Of a stretch of 64,000 nt of DNA, positions 1-8,336 are shown piece after piece. The stretch lies in contig NZ_LKAQ01000004.1 of assembly GCF_001874525.1 (NCBI RefSeq), positions 683,531 through 747,530 of the forward strand, in the 5' to 3' direction. The notes beneath the pieces were generated by a model. That model was not told the DNA's origin, ran no database searches, and saw only the letters and a list, made by a program, of their open reading frames with translations. Made by a program: the position numbers and the translations under genes. This stretch comes from Pseudodesulfovibrio hydrargyri. Its GTDB lineage: Bacteria; Desulfobacterota; Desulfovibrionia; Desulfovibrionales; Desulfovibrionaceae. Numbering within the stretch: position 1 is the stretch's first letter; every line of letters begins with the position of its first letter.

Positions 1-170
1 GATTCGGGTGCACAGCACCCGACAGCGGCTCTTCCCCCGCGCTCGGAATAGGCTTTCGAGAGTGGGTCAGCTGTGCATTTTTCGAGGGTTCGCCTGACCG
101 CAGCGTACCCCAGTACGTGAGGATCAGGCGGACCCTCGAAAAATGTGCAGATGGCCCGCTATCGGAAGCC
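1..170 (+). repeat. Family A hairpin element, copy A1 (core 51-170)
   Basis: The core is a 120-nt imperfect palindrome. Inner arms 76-97 and 124-145 pair at 21 of 22 positions, around a loop (98-123) built from CCGCAGCGTAC and GTACGTGAGG. Outer arms 51-75 and 146-170 pair imperfectly. The left flank 1-50 holds a small GGGTGC/GCACCC hairpin and is nearly identical to the inverted flank of copy A5 (48592-48647). The right end faces the 3' end of livF and lies 31 nt beyond its terminator. I do not recognise the family. It contains no credible reading frame. Confidence 0.85.
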
Positions 171-200
171 GCCCCCCTCCCCTGCGAAGCCGGACATACG

Positions 201-235
201 CAAAGCCCCCCGAAAGCGCACGGCTTCCGGGGGAC
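201..235 (-). terminator. Probable terminator of the liv operon
   Basis: Read leftward, an 11-bp GC-rich stem (with one G-T pair) ends in a short CTTTG tract 25 nt after the livF stop. The T-tract is weak, so termination may be partial. Confidence 0.55.
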
Positions 236-259
236 CTACGATCTCTATAAAAGGGACGC

Positions 260-982
260 CTATTCGCCCAGATACGCTTTGCGTATATCCGGATTCGCCA
301 ACAATGCTTTAGCGTCATCCTCCATGACTACGTTGCCTGTTTCGAGGACGTAGCCCCGGGTGGCGGCCTGGAGGGCGAGGTTGGCGTTCTGTTCGACCAG
401 GACCACGGTGACGCCCTGTTCGTTGATCATCTTGACGATGTCGAAGATCTGCTTGACCAGGAGCGGGGCCAAGCCCATGGACGGCTCGTCCAGGAGCAGG
501 ACCTTGGGGCGGCTCATGAGCGCGCGGGCCATGGCCAGCATCTGCTGCTCGCCGCCGGACAGGGTGCCTCCCAGCTGTTTGCGCCGTTCGCGCAGTTTGG
601 GGAACAGGTCGAAGACGCGCTCCACGTCGTCCTTGACCCCGGCGGCGTCGCGGCGGAAGAACGCGCCCATGTCCAGGTTCTCGAGCACGGTCAGGCGCGG
701 GAAGATGCGCCGCCCCTCGGGCACCTGGCACAACCCCATGGTCGGCAGGATGTCCGAGTTCACACCGTTGATGCGCTCGCCCCGGTACAGGACGTCGCCC
801 GAAACCGCCTTGACGATGTTGCATATGGTCATCAGCGTGGTGGACTTGCCCGCGCCGTTGGCCCCGATGATGGAGACCACCTCGCCTTCAAAGACCTTGA
901 GCGAGATGCCCTTCAGGGCCTGGATGCGCCCATAGGCCGAGACCACGTTCTTCAGTTCGAGGATGGGAGCTTTTTCTGTCAT
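260..982 (-). CDS. livF: Branched-chain amino acid ABC transporter, ATP-binding protein LivF
   Basis: Cytoplasmic ATPase, one of the two that power high-affinity import of leucine, isoleucine and valine through LivH/LivM. The 240-aa product shows Walker A (GANGAGKST), the ABC signature LSGGEQQ and Walker B with LLLDEPSMGLAP, the last two typical of LivF. The start at 982 was chosen because the protein then opens MTEKAPILEL, and GGAGG lies 8-12 nt upstream. The longer in-frame extension upstream is low-complexity sequence derived from a repeat. It is the last gene of livGKHMF. Its Shine-Dalgarno sequence lies inside repeat copy B1, and about 290 bp of repeat-rich sequence separates it from livM, so it may be expressed differently from the rest of the operon. 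Confidence 0.95.
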   Translation of the reverse strand: MTEKAPILELKNVVSAYGRIQALKGISLKVFEGEVVSIIGANGAGKSTTLMTICNIVKAVSGDVLYRGERINGVNSDILPTMGLCQVPEGRRIFPRLTVLENLDMGAFFRRDAAGVKDDVERVFDLFPKLRERRKQLGGTLSGGEQQMLAMARALMSRPKVLLLDEPSMGLAPLLVKQIFDIVKMINEQGVTVVLVEQNANLALQAATRGYVLETGNVVMEDDAKALLANPDIRKAYLGE

Positions 983-990
983 GTATGGTT

Positions 991-1105
991 GCCTCCGGCG
1001 GCCGGGGTAAGGGGAGGAAAAACACTTTGAAAAGGGTTCTTTCCTCCCCTTACCCCGGCCCCCCATCCCCTCCTTTTCCCAAACTTTTTATGCCGCTTCG
1101 CGGGG
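991..1105 (-). repeat. Family B repeat, copy B1
   Basis: Read leftward it runs from CGAAGCGG through AAAAAGTTTGGG to a long G-rich hairpin (1004-1056 region) and ends in GCCGCCGGAGGC. It is nearly identical to copy B4 in front of umuC (48711-48827). The terminal GGAGG sits where the livF ribosome binding site is expected. Confidence 0.8.
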
Positions 1106-1196
1106 AGGGTGGTTGTCGGTATTATTCTCTCTGAGCCAGGCCTGCGCCTTGCGCCCATCACGCCGCCATATGGATTCATGCTGTCCCCCTTCTTCC

Positions 1197-1265
1197 CTGG
1201 CGGCGCGCCAAAAAGTTTGGAAAGGGGGTCCGGGGGGAAAACTTTTTCAAAAGTTTTCCCCCGGT
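1197..1265 (+). repeat. Family B repeat, copy B2 (end truncated)
   Basis: It is in opposite orientation to B1. It begins CGGCGCGCC then AAAAAGTTTGG, followed by a perfect hairpin with GGGGGAAAACTTTT and AAAAGTTTTCCCCC arms. The GCCGCCGGAGGC end is missing, and the repeat stops just before the livM stop codon. The hairpin may act as the livM terminator or as an attenuator between livM and livF. The 90 bp between B1 and B2 shows no gene. Confidence 0.7.
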
Positions 1266-1272
1266 TCTTTTC

Positions 1273-2463
1273 TTAATCCGCTTCCTCGGACCGGCGGCCG
1301 ACGCGCTTGGCGGGCCAGATGCCGGCCGGGCGCACGAGCATCATCAGGGTCATGGCCCCGCCGAACACGAGCATGCGGTAGAGTTCGAATTCACGGAACA
1401 GCTCGGGCAGGGCCACCAGGGCGAGCACGCCGAGGATGACGCCGGGGATGGACCCCATGCCGCCGAGAATGACCATGGCCAGGACCATGGCGGATTCCAG
1501 GAAGGTGAAGGATTCCGGGCCGACGAACTTCATGCGCGCGGCGAAGAACGCCCCGGCGAAACCGGCGAAGGTCGCGCCCATGGCGTAGGCCAGCAGCTTG
1601 AGCAGAAAGGTGTTCACGCCCATGAGCTCGGCCGCGGTCTCATCCTCGCGGATGGCCTCCCAGGCGCGCCCGATGCGCGAATAGTTGAGCCGGTAGACCG
1701 CCAGGATGGTCACCACGGCCAGCCCGAGGATGATGTAGTACATGCTCGACAGGGAGCGGAATTCATAGCCGAACAGCTCGGGCCGGGGGATGGACAAAAT
1801 GCCGTTGGGGCCGTTGGTCAGGGACATCCAGTTGTTCAGGATGAGCCGGACGATCTCGCCGAAACCGAGGGTGACGATGGCCAGGTAGTCGCCGCGCATG
1901 CGCAGGGTCGGGTAGCCGATGATGCAGCCTGCGATGGCCGCTATGACCGCCGCGATGGGCAGGCAGAGCCAGAAGGACAGGCCGTAGTTGATGCTCAGGA
2001 TGGCGTAGGTGTACGCGCCCACGCCGTAGAAGGCGATGTACCCGAGATCGAGCAGTCCGGCCAGGCCGATGACGATGTTCAGGCCCAGGCCGAGGCAGAC
2101 GTAGATGAGCACGCTGATGGCCACGTCGTGGGCGTAGCGGCCGGTGACCAGGGGATAGACGATGGCGGCGGCCAGGACGATCCCGAGCAGCAGCCAGGTG
2201 GGCGCCTTGTCGTAGGCCCTGCCCAGCGCGTTGGTCGCCTGTTTGGCGGGCCTGCCCACGGCGTCGAGGTAGCCCGCCTCCTTGACCTGGTAGAAGAACA
2301 TGATGAACACGGCGGCCACGGCCACGTAGCCGAAGACCTTGAAGGTCGCGGCGAATTCCAGCGTGTCCGGCTTGATGCCGAGCAGGGGCCACAGCAGCAG
2401 GAGGAACCAGCCCAGCCCGACGCCGCAGGCCAGCCACAGTCGTTTAGACTCGCGTATCGTCAA
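1273..2463 (-). CDS. livM: Branched-chain amino acid ABC transporter permease LivM
   Basis: Inner-membrane permease that pairs with LivH to form the translocation path for branched-chain amino acids. The 396-aa protein is strongly hydrophobic, with about ten membrane segments. It carries the family-typical stretch GLNIVIGLAGLLDLGYIAFYG near residue 130 and the cytoplasmic EAA-like loop (AIREDETAAELMG) near residue 275. The likely start is a TTG at 2463, preceded by GGGAGAG. The gene then overlaps the end of livH by 20 bp, which suggests translational coupling. The first about 70 residues include two extra membrane segments and a linker, as in many proteobacterial LivM proteins. Confidence 0.93.
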   Translation of the reverse strand: MTIRESKRLWLACGVGLGWFLLLLWPLLGIKPDTLEFAATFKVFGYVAVAAVFIMFFYQVKEAGYLDAVGRPAKQATNALGRAYDKAPTWLLLGIVLAAAIVYPLVTGRYAHDVAISVLIYVCLGLGLNIVIGLAGLLDLGYIAFYGVGAYTYAILSINYGLSFWLCLPIAAVIAAIAGCIIGYPTLRMRGDYLAIVTLGFGEIVRLILNNWMSLTNGPNGILSIPRPELFGYEFRSLSSMYYIILGLAVVTILAVYRLNYSRIGRAWEAIREDETAAELMGVNTFLLKLLAYAMGATFAGFAGAFFAARMKFVGPESFTFLESAMVLAMVILGGMGSIPGVILGVLALVALPELFREFELYRMLVFGGAMTLMMLVRPAGIWPAKRVGRRSEEAD

Positions 2464-3346
2464 CGTTCTCTCCCATGATGCCGGTGGGTTTGAAGTACAG
2501 CACGCCGATCAGGATGATGAAGGCGAACACGTCCTTGTACTCGCCGGAGATGTATCCGGCGGCGAAGATCTCGACCATGCCGATGATCAGCCCGCCGACC
2601 AGGGCGCCGGTGATGTTGCCGATGCCGCCGAGCACGGCCGCGGCGAACGCCTTGATGCCGGGCACGAACCCCATGGTGTAGTTGACCGAGCCGTAGTACA
2701 GCCCGACCATGATGCCCGCCGCGGCGGCCAGCCCCGCGCCCACGGCAAAGGTCAGGGCGATGATCCGGTTGGAGTTGATGCCGACCAGGGCGGACATGAC
2801 CTTGTCCTGGGCCGTGGCGCGCATGGCCCGGCCGATCCGGGTCTTGAAGACCAGGATGTTCAGGCCGACCAGCAGGAAGGCGGTCAGGGCCACGATGAAA
2901 ATCTGCATGTAGGAGATGGAGACGGCCCCGATCTCGAATCCGCCGGAGGTTATCTCCGTGGGATAGGGCCGGTCGTACACGCCCTGGGTGAGCATCAGGC
3001 CGTTCTGCAGGAAGATGGACATGCCCAGCGCGGACAGCAGCGCGGCCAGGCGCGAGGCCTGCCTGAGCGGCTTGTAGGCGAGCTGTTCCACGGCCATGGC
3101 CAGCAGGGCGCAGTAGCCCATGGACAGGACCAGGGAGATGGCCAGGCAGGCGTAGGGGTTCACCCCCTGCGAGGAAAGATAGGAGATCAGGATCACGCCC
3201 ATGTACCCGCCCGCCGCGAAGAACTCGCCGTGGGCGAAGTTGATGAGCTGGATGATGCCGTAGACCATGGTGTAGCCCAGGGCGATGAGGGCGTAGACCC
3301 CGCCGAGCGTGATGCCGTTGATCAGCTGTTGCAGAAAAAAGTCCAT
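2444..3346 (-). CDS. livH: Branched-chain amino acid ABC transporter permease LivH
   Basis: Inner-membrane permease of the LIV system, 300 aa with about eight membrane segments. The N-terminus (QQLINGITLGGVYALIALGY) and the following GIIQLINFAHGEFF are hallmarks of LivH. The C-terminal half holds GLYYGSVNYTMGF and the conserved cytoplasmic loop GIKAFAAAVLGGIG. The start is ATG at 3346. It lies downstream of livK, separated by a 12-bp GC-rich hairpin, and overlaps livM by 20 bp. It should form a heterodimer with LivM, energised by LivG and LivF and fed by LivK. Confidence 0.95.
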   Translation of the reverse strand: MDFFLQQLINGITLGGVYALIALGYTMVYGIIQLINFAHGEFFAAGGYMGVILISYLSSQGVNPYACLAISLVLSMGYCALLAMAVEQLAYKPLRQASRLAALLSALGMSIFLQNGLMLTQGVYDRPYPTEITSGGFEIGAVSISYMQIFIVALTAFLLVGLNILVFKTRIGRAMRATAQDKVMSALVGINSNRIIALTFAVGAGLAAAAGIMVGLYYGSVNYTMGFVPGIKAFAAAVLGGIGNITGALVGGLIIGMVEIFAAGYISGEYKDVFAFIILIGVLYFKPTGIMGENVDDTRV

Positions 3347-3359
3347 GTTGTTCCAGTAT

Positions 3360-3387
3360 CCGGGACCCCGCTCAAGCGGGGTCCCGG
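3360..3387 (-). promoter_or_regulatory. Intercistronic hairpin between livK and livH
   Basis: A perfect 12-bp stem (CCGGGACCCCGC / GCGGGGTCCCGG) with a 4-nt loop and no T-tract. Its position after the binding-protein gene is like the mRNA-stabilising hairpins that raise binding-protein levels over permease levels in other ABC operons. That role is inferred from position only. Confidence 0.6.
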
Positions 3388-3407
3388 TTGGTTAGACGGG
3401 TTGAGGC

Positions 3408-4559
3408 CTAGAGCTTTTCGCCGGTCAGGGAGTTCCAGTAGGGCACGAACTTGCCGTCCTGGATCTTGTACACGGTGTAGTTGGAGCCGGAGTCGCCGTT
3501 CTCCTGGTAGTTGATCTGCTTGGACGCGCCGGTGAAGTCGAGCTTGAGCAGCTCTTCACGGACCTTGGCGGGCTCGGTGGTGCCCGCTGCCTTGACGGCC
3601 GTCAGGTACGCGGTGGCGGAGTCGAAGGCGTAGGCGGAGTAGGCACCGGGCTCGTTGCCGGTCTTGGCCTTGTACTTGGACTGGAACTCCTTGTATTTGG
3701 GAGCGTCCTTGTCGATGGCGCCGAAGGTGCAGAACATGCCCTCGGAATCACCCTTGGCGATCTCGATGAGTTTCGGATGGTACACGGCGTCCTGGCCCAT
3801 GAGGATGGCGTCGATGCCCATGCGCTTTGCCTGGATGACCATGAGCGCGCCCGTGGCCGAATTCTGCAGGGAGATGTAGAACAGATCCGGGTTGGCGGCC
3901 TTCACCTTGGTCAGCACGGCGGAGTAGTCCTTGTCGCCCTGGTTGACGTGGTCGTGCTCGAGAACCTGGATGCCGACGGCCTCGGCGGCGGCGGCCACGC
4001 CTTCGGCCAGGCCCTGGGAGTAGGTGGTCTTGTCGTCCACGATGAAGATGGTCTTCACGCCTTCGACGTCCTTCATGAACTTGACCGCGGCCGGGGCCTG
4101 GTGGTCGTCACGGCCGCAGGTGCGGAACATGTACTTCAGGCCGCGCTCGGTGACCTTGGGGTTGGTGGAGGCCGGGGTCAGCATGAAGATGTTCTCCTCG
4201 GCCAGGGTCTCGGAAGCGGGGATGGTCGAGCTGGAGCAGTACGCGCCGACAACGGCGGGGACCTTTTCGTTGATCAACTTGTTGGCTGCGGCGACGGCCT
4301 GCTTCGGGTCGCAGGCGGTGTCCTCGGAAACGATTTCGATCTTGGAGAAGCCGGGGATGCCGCCGGCCTCGTTGACGACTTCCACGGCGATCTCGGCACC
4401 CTGGCGGATGTCGTTGCCGTCGGCGGCGTAGGGGCCGGTCAAGGGGGACATGGTGCCGATCTTGAGGACCTGCTCGGCTTTTTTCTCTTCGCCGCCGCAG
4501 CCCGCCAGGAGCAGGCCCAGAGCGAGCAGGGCAACTGCGAGTACCAGTAAACGTTTCAT
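3408..4559 (-). CDS. livK: Branched-chain amino acid-binding lipoprotein LivK/LivJ
   Basis: Periplasmic substrate-binding protein of the LIV transporter, 383 aa (periplasmic-binding protein type I, Leu/Ile/Val family). A lipoprotein signal peptide runs from MKRLLVL to the lipobox LLAGC, with the modified cysteine at residue 21. It is therefore membrane-tethered, unlike the soluble E. coli protein. Family-typical stretches follow (KIGTMSPLTGPYAADGND; PAVVGAYCSSSTIPASETLA). I chose the start at 4559 because GGAGAG lies 7 nt upstream; the ATG at 4574 has no ribosome binding site. It lies between livG and livH in the operon. Confidence 0.93.
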   Translation of the reverse strand: MKRLLVLAVALLALGLLLAGCGGEEKKAEQVLKIGTMSPLTGPYAADGNDIRQGAEIAVEVVNEAGGIPGFSKIEIVSEDTACDPKQAVAAANKLINEKVPAVVGAYCSSSTIPASETLAEENIFMLTPASTNPKVTERGLKYMFRTCGRDDHQAPAAVKFMKDVEGVKTIFIVDDKTTYSQGLAEGVAAAAEAVGIQVLEHDHVNQGDKDYSAVLTKVKAANPDLFYISLQNSATGALMVIQAKRMGIDAILMGQDAVYHPKLIEIAKGDSEGMFCTFGAIDKDAPKYKEFQSKYKAKTGNEPGAYSAYAFDSATAYLTAVKAAGTTEPAKVREELLKLDFTGASKQINYQENGDSGSNYTVYKIQDGKFVPYWNSLTGEKL

Positions 4560-4599
4560 AAACACTCTCTCCATTCGTTGCGGTTCTGCCAGCCTCTCT

Positions 4600-5355
4600 C
4601 TACTGGCCCAAATATGCCTCGATCACGTCGGGGTTTTTCTGAATCTCCTCAGGCCTCCCCTCGGCGATCATTACGCCGTGGTCAAGGACGACGATGCGGT
4701 TGCAGATGCCCATGACGACCTTCATGTCGTGTTCGACCATGAGCACGTTGATGCCCAGATCGGTGATCCGACCGATGGACTCCATCAACTCCTTGGATTC
4801 GGCCGGGTTCAGCCCGGCGGCGGGTTCGTCCAGCAGGATGGTGTGCGGCTCGCTGGCCAGGGCGCGGGCGATCTCGAGCCTGCGCTGGTGGCCGTAGGGC
4901 ATGTTCGAGGCCACCTCGTCGGTGCGCCGGCCCAACCCCATGAAATCGAGCGCCTTCTGGGACTTCTCGATGATCCGCTCCTCCTCGCGCCGTTGGCCCG
5001 GGCTGCGCAGGATCGCGCCCACCACCCCCGACCGGGAGCGGCTGTGCTGGGCGACCATGCAGTTCTCCAGGGCGGTCATGTTCTGGAAGAGACGGATGTT
5101 CTGAAAGGTCCGGGCGATGCCCATGGACAGGACCTGGTAGGGCCGCAGCCCGGTGATCCTGGTGCCGTCGTAGGAGACCGAACCGCTGGACGCCTTGTAC
5201 ACCCCGGTGATAACGTTGAACACCGTGGTCTTGCCCGCCCCGTTGGGGCCGATCAGCCCCACGACCTCGCCTTCGGACACGGAAAAGGCCACATCGGTCA
5301 GGGCCTGCAACCCGCCGAAGCGGACACAGATGTCGTCAAGAGTGAGATTTGCCAT
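4600..5355 (-). CDS. livG: Branched-chain amino acid ABC transporter, ATP-binding protein LivG
   Basis: Cytoplasmic ATPase, partner of LivF, 251 aa. Walker A (GPNGAGKTT) is at residues 36-44. The signature region has the LivG-specific form PYGHQRRLEIARAL, and Walker B is in LLDEPAAGLNPAE. The C-terminus carries the BCA-type extension ending EAYLGQ. It is first in the operon livG-livK-livH-livM-livF, read leftward. The start at 5355 has only a weak AGGT ribosome binding site. Confidence 0.94.
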   Translation of the reverse strand: MANLTLDDICVRFGGLQALTDVAFSVSEGEVVGLIGPNGAGKTTVFNVITGVYKASSGSVSYDGTRITGLRPYQVLSMGIARTFQNIRLFQNMTALENCMVAQHSRSRSGVVGAILRSPGQRREEERIIEKSQKALDFMGLGRRTDEVASNMPYGHQRRLEIARALASEPHTILLDEPAAGLNPAESKELMESIGRITDLGINVLMVEHDMKVVMGICNRIVVLDHGVMIAEGRPEEIQKNPDVIEAYLGQ

Positions 5356-5416
5356 ATTTACCTAATTAAATAGTAGAAATCATCCACCGGGACCGGAGTG
5401 AAAGCCCCCCTTTCGA

Positions 5417-5436
5417 CATTTCAATCGTCTGAAATG
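5417..5436. promoter_or_regulatory. Candidate operators in the livG-ydfG divergent intergenic region
   Basis: The 344 bp between livG and the dehydrogenase gene are AT-rich and hold no gene. Two short inverted repeats stand out: CATTTCA-N6-TGAAATG at 5417-5436, on the liv side, and GCAATC-N4-GATTGC at 5561-5576, on the dehydrogenase side. No convincing -35/-10 pair was found. The regulators are unknown. Confidence 0.35.
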
Positions 5437-5699
5437 ACGGCCCTTTTGGGATTCAGGCACTACTTACCTTATTTGGCAAAAAAAGTCTAATGCTCGCTTA
5501 AGTTATGGATAGTCAGGTGAAAATTTGGCGAAATTGAAAAAATGATGAATTTTGTTCTTTGCAATCCCGTGATTGCGCAGGCAAAAGTGGGTTTTATTGT
5601 GAATTCGTGACTTCCGGCCGCGACCGTGCCAGAATCGGGGCCGATTTCCCGGTGCGCAACCCTGCGCACATGTGTTCAGACAGACAAAGGAGCTCAACA

Positions 5700-6455
5700 A
5701 TGGCAAAAACCATACTGATCACCGGCGCCACCGCCGGATTCGGCCAGGCCATGGCCCGCCGCTTCGCGGCCGAGGGCTGGAATCTCGTCATCACCGGCCG
5801 CCGCGTCCAGCGCCTCGAAGCCCTCAAGGCCGAGCTGGCTCCGGCCGAGGTGCATACCCTGGACTTTGACGTGCGCGACCGCGCGGCCTGCGAGCAGGCC
5901 GTCAAATCCCTGCCCGCCGCGTTCGCGAACATCGACGTCCTGGTCAACAACGCGGGCCTGGCCCTGGGCCTGGAGCCCGCCCAGGCCTGCGACCTGGACG
6001 ACTGGGAAGCCATGATCGACACCAACATCAAGGGGCTGACCTACATAACCCGCGCCGTGCTTCCCGGCATGGTCGAGCGCAACGCGGGCCATGTGGTCAA
6101 CCTCGGCTCCGTGGCCGGAACCTACCCCTATCCGGGCGGCAACTGCTATGGCGGCACCAAGGCCTTCGTCAACCACTTCTCCAAGAACCTGCGCGCCGAC
6201 CTGCTCGGCACCAGGGTCCGGGTGACCAACATCGAGCCCGGCATGTGCGAGACCGAGTTCTCGGTGGTCCGGTTCAAGGGCGACAAGGCGTCCGCGGACA
6301 AGGTCTACGAGGGCATCAGCCCGATCACCCCCGAGGACATCGCCGAGTGCGTCTTCTGGACCACCAACCTGCCCGCGCACGTGAACATCAACGCCCTGGA
6401 GGTCATGCCCGTGCAGCAGGCCTTCTCCCCGTTCGCCGTTTCGCGCGACAAGTAA
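5700..6455 (+). CDS. ydfG: YdfG-type NADP-dependent short-chain dehydrogenase
   Basis: Cytoplasmic short-chain dehydrogenase, 251 aa. The closest family I recognise is YdfG, the NADP-dependent 3-hydroxy acid dehydrogenase (L-allo-threonine, serine and 3-hydroxypropionate/malonic semialdehyde). The nucleotide site TGATAGFG is at 8-15, NNAG at 83-86, and the catalytic residues are S137, Y150 and K154 (YGGTK). The C-terminal stretch with VRFKGDKA and LPAHVNINALEVMPVQQ matches YdfG closely. ATG 5700 is preceded by AAAGGAG. It is a single gene followed by a terminator. The physiological substrate cannot be read from sequence. Confidence 0.88.
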   Translation: MAKTILITGATAGFGQAMARRFAAEGWNLVITGRRVQRLEALKAELAPAEVHTLDFDVRDRAACEQAVKSLPAAFANIDVLVNNAGLALGLEPAQACDLDDWEAMIDTNIKGLTYITRAVLPGMVERNAGHVVNLGSVAGTYPYPGGNCYGGTKAFVNHFSKNLRADLLGTRVRVTNIEPGMCETEFSVVRFKGDKASADKVYEGISPITPEDIAECVFWTTNLPAHVNINALEVMPVQQAFSPFAVSRDK

Positions 6456-6482
6456 GGCAGCATCCGACCCGCCACACAGGCA

Positions 6483-6518
6483 AATGGCCCGGAACTGCTT
6501 CCGCAGTCCGGGCCATTT
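6483..6518 (+). terminator. Intrinsic terminator after the dehydrogenase gene
   Basis: About 15 bp of stem (AATGGCCCGG...CCGGGCCATT, one bulge) with a TTCC loop, followed by TTTTCCTTTT. The 180 bp from here to 6697 is AT-rich leader with no gene. Confidence 0.8.
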
Positions 6519-6696
6519 TCCTTTTCTGCATCAGGACCGCGCGACGCATCTACGGCCGGAACGGACACTGCATCGGTTACATCAATGCAACATCTTCACT
6601 GTACTGATATTATAAAGCGGCGATCCGCATTTTAACGCTTGAGCGGCAGAACATATCTTGTTATAGATATCGCACACATTAAAAGAGGTTGCTCGC

Positions 6697-8148
6697 ATTC
6701 CCACCCAAGACACGTCCTCGCCCTCGAGTTCCCCCCCGTCCGAACCGGGCCGGTTACCGACCGTCAAGGGACTTACCGACCTCTGTAGCGACCTCTTTAG
6801 TTGGCCCGGTTTTCTAAAAAAGATGGGAACGAGCCTCCGCCGCTGGCCATCCGTGGACGCAATGGCCCGCGGGCTTGAGCGCCGCCCCCGCTTCAACATA
6901 GCCCTCGGCACCTTTGCCCTGTGGATCTTCACCGCGATCATCTGGTCGTATCTCGATCCGCTCGGCTTGGACGCGGCCTTGATGGCCTATTCCCAACAGA
7001 TCGTCGACCGGGTCACCGCGCCCTTTTACGATTCCCCGGGACAGGACCGCATCGCCGTGGTGCTCATCGACGACTCCACCCTGGAGGAGTGGAAAGTGGG
7101 CTGGCCCCCGCCCTACGACCGGTACACCACCCTGCTCTACCGGGTCCTGCGGCAAAAGCCCAAGGCCGTGTTCATGGATATCATGCTCGAACGGCTCCGG
7201 CCGCGCGACGAGGACTCCTTCAAGCGGGCCCACGCCACGCTGACGAGGATGAAGCTCGACATACCGGTCATCCTGGCCCGTTCCGGGCCGGACGCCCCGA
7301 ACCTGTTCGCCGACGTCCCGGGCGTGGACACGGCGGTGGTGTCCTGGCGCACCCCCGAATACCCCCTGTGGGACGCGAGGGCGGACGCCCCCACCCCGGC
7401 TCCCCAGCTCTACCGCCATCTCTGCGGCGACACCCGGGACAGGGCCTTGGGCTGTTACAAGGGTGTAGACCCGGCCCGGGGGCAACCCATGGCCGTGCAA
7501 TGGGGCTGCGCGGTCTCGGCGACCATGCGCGACCAGGGCCTTTTGCCCGAGGGCGCGTTTTTCGTGGCCCCGAACTGGGGGGAACGGCTCCTTCGGGCCT
7601 GCGGGCTGCTCTGGCGAAGCCTCCTGGTAGGGCTGGACCGGGATTCGATGGAAAAGGCGCGGGAGCGGCTTCCCTACGCTGTCACGGTCAGGGCCCAGGA
7701 CCTGGACAAGGTCCGGGGCCTGCTCACGGACCGGGCGGTCCTCATCGGCACGGCCCTGACCGGCTCCAACGATCTGGTCCAGACCCCGGTCAACGGGCAG
7801 TTGCCCGGCGTCTATTACCATGCCATGGCCCTCGACAACCTGACCAACTATGGCCCGCGCTACTTCACCAACCCACCCCAGAACATCCTTCTGTTCCTAT
7901 CCATTACCGTTCTCATGTCCGCCCTGTCCGCCGCCATGTATGTCCATCACGGTAGGTTGGGGCTCCGTTACCTCTGCCTGTCCTGGGTGCTCATTTTATG
8001 CTTGATGATCGGTTCCTACGGGCTATTCAAGCTGGCCCCGCCAAACTGGCTGGGCTATTGGCTACTCGCCACCCTTGCGGCAAAATTGCAATCGCCCTGC
8101 CTGACCGCTTCCGATATCAGAAAATGCATAGGGGACGCGCATGCCTAG
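6697..8148 (+). CDS. CHASE2-domain membrane protein, probable ATT start
   Basis: Membrane protein with one N-terminal hydrophobic segment, a CHASE2 extracytoplasmic sensor domain (about residues 110-400 in the long form) and three C-terminal membrane segments. CHASE2 signs are IAVVLIDDSTL, the YTTLLYRVL...KAVFMDI block, and GTALTGSNDLVQTPVNG before PGVYYHAMALDNL. No kinase, cyclase or other output domain follows, so it is a stand-alone CHASE2 protein. Without the extension it would start at ATG 6823 (441 aa), which has no ribosome binding site. The frame stays open upstream with no ATG, GTG or TTG. An ATT at 6697 lies 8 nt after AAAAGAGG and adds a Ser/Pro-rich 42-residue tail. It leads a group with a small exported protein and an M48 lipoprotein. 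The ligand is unknown. Confidence 0.75.
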   Translation: MPTQDTSSPSSSPPSEPGRLPTVKGLTDLCSDLFSWPGFLKKMGTSLRRWPSVDAMARGLERRPRFNIALGTFALWIFTAIIWSYLDPLGLDAALMAYSQQIVDRVTAPFYDSPGQDRIAVVLIDDSTLEEWKVGWPPPYDRYTTLLYRVLRQKPKAVFMDIMLERLRPRDEDSFKRAHATLTRMKLDIPVILARSGPDAPNLFADVPGVDTAVVSWRTPEYPLWDARADAPTPAPQLYRHLCGDTRDRALGCYKGVDPARGQPMAVQWGCAVSATMRDQGLLPEGAFFVAPNWGERLLRACGLLWRSLLVGLDRDSMEKARERLPYAVTVRAQDLDKVRGLLTDRAVLIGTALTGSNDLVQTPVNGQLPGVYYHAMALDNLTNYGPRYFTNPPQNILLFLSITVLMSALSAAMYVHHGRLGLRYLCLSWVLILCLMIGSYGLFKLAPPNWLGYWLLATLAAKLQSPCLTASDIRKCIGDAHA

Positions 8149-8336
8149 GAGGTCTTCCGGCGCGCCAACGGGCGTCTCCCCTTTTTACCCCACGCGGTAT
8201 GCACCGACGGGGAGAAGCTGGGTATTCCGGCCTTACGGCCACTCGCTTTTACTGCTTTGAGCGGGGGGGCCGGGCCGTCCGATACGTGTGTATCCATAAA
8301 CCGGCGGCCTCCGGCCCCGGCAACGAGGAGGGAACA

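Noticed and set aside
51..170. Family A as a plain intrinsic terminator
   Set aside because: Four of five copies lie after a separate good terminator, no T-tract follows the outer stem, and a conserved loop is not expected in a terminator.
979..1179. Short leftward frame between livM and livF
   Set aside because: It consists mainly of repeat B1 and runs into the livF start. No ribosome binding site.
6582..6941. Leftward frame over the start of the CHASE2 gene
   Set aside because: It overlaps the more convincing rightward frame and leader, and its product is basic low-complexity sequence.
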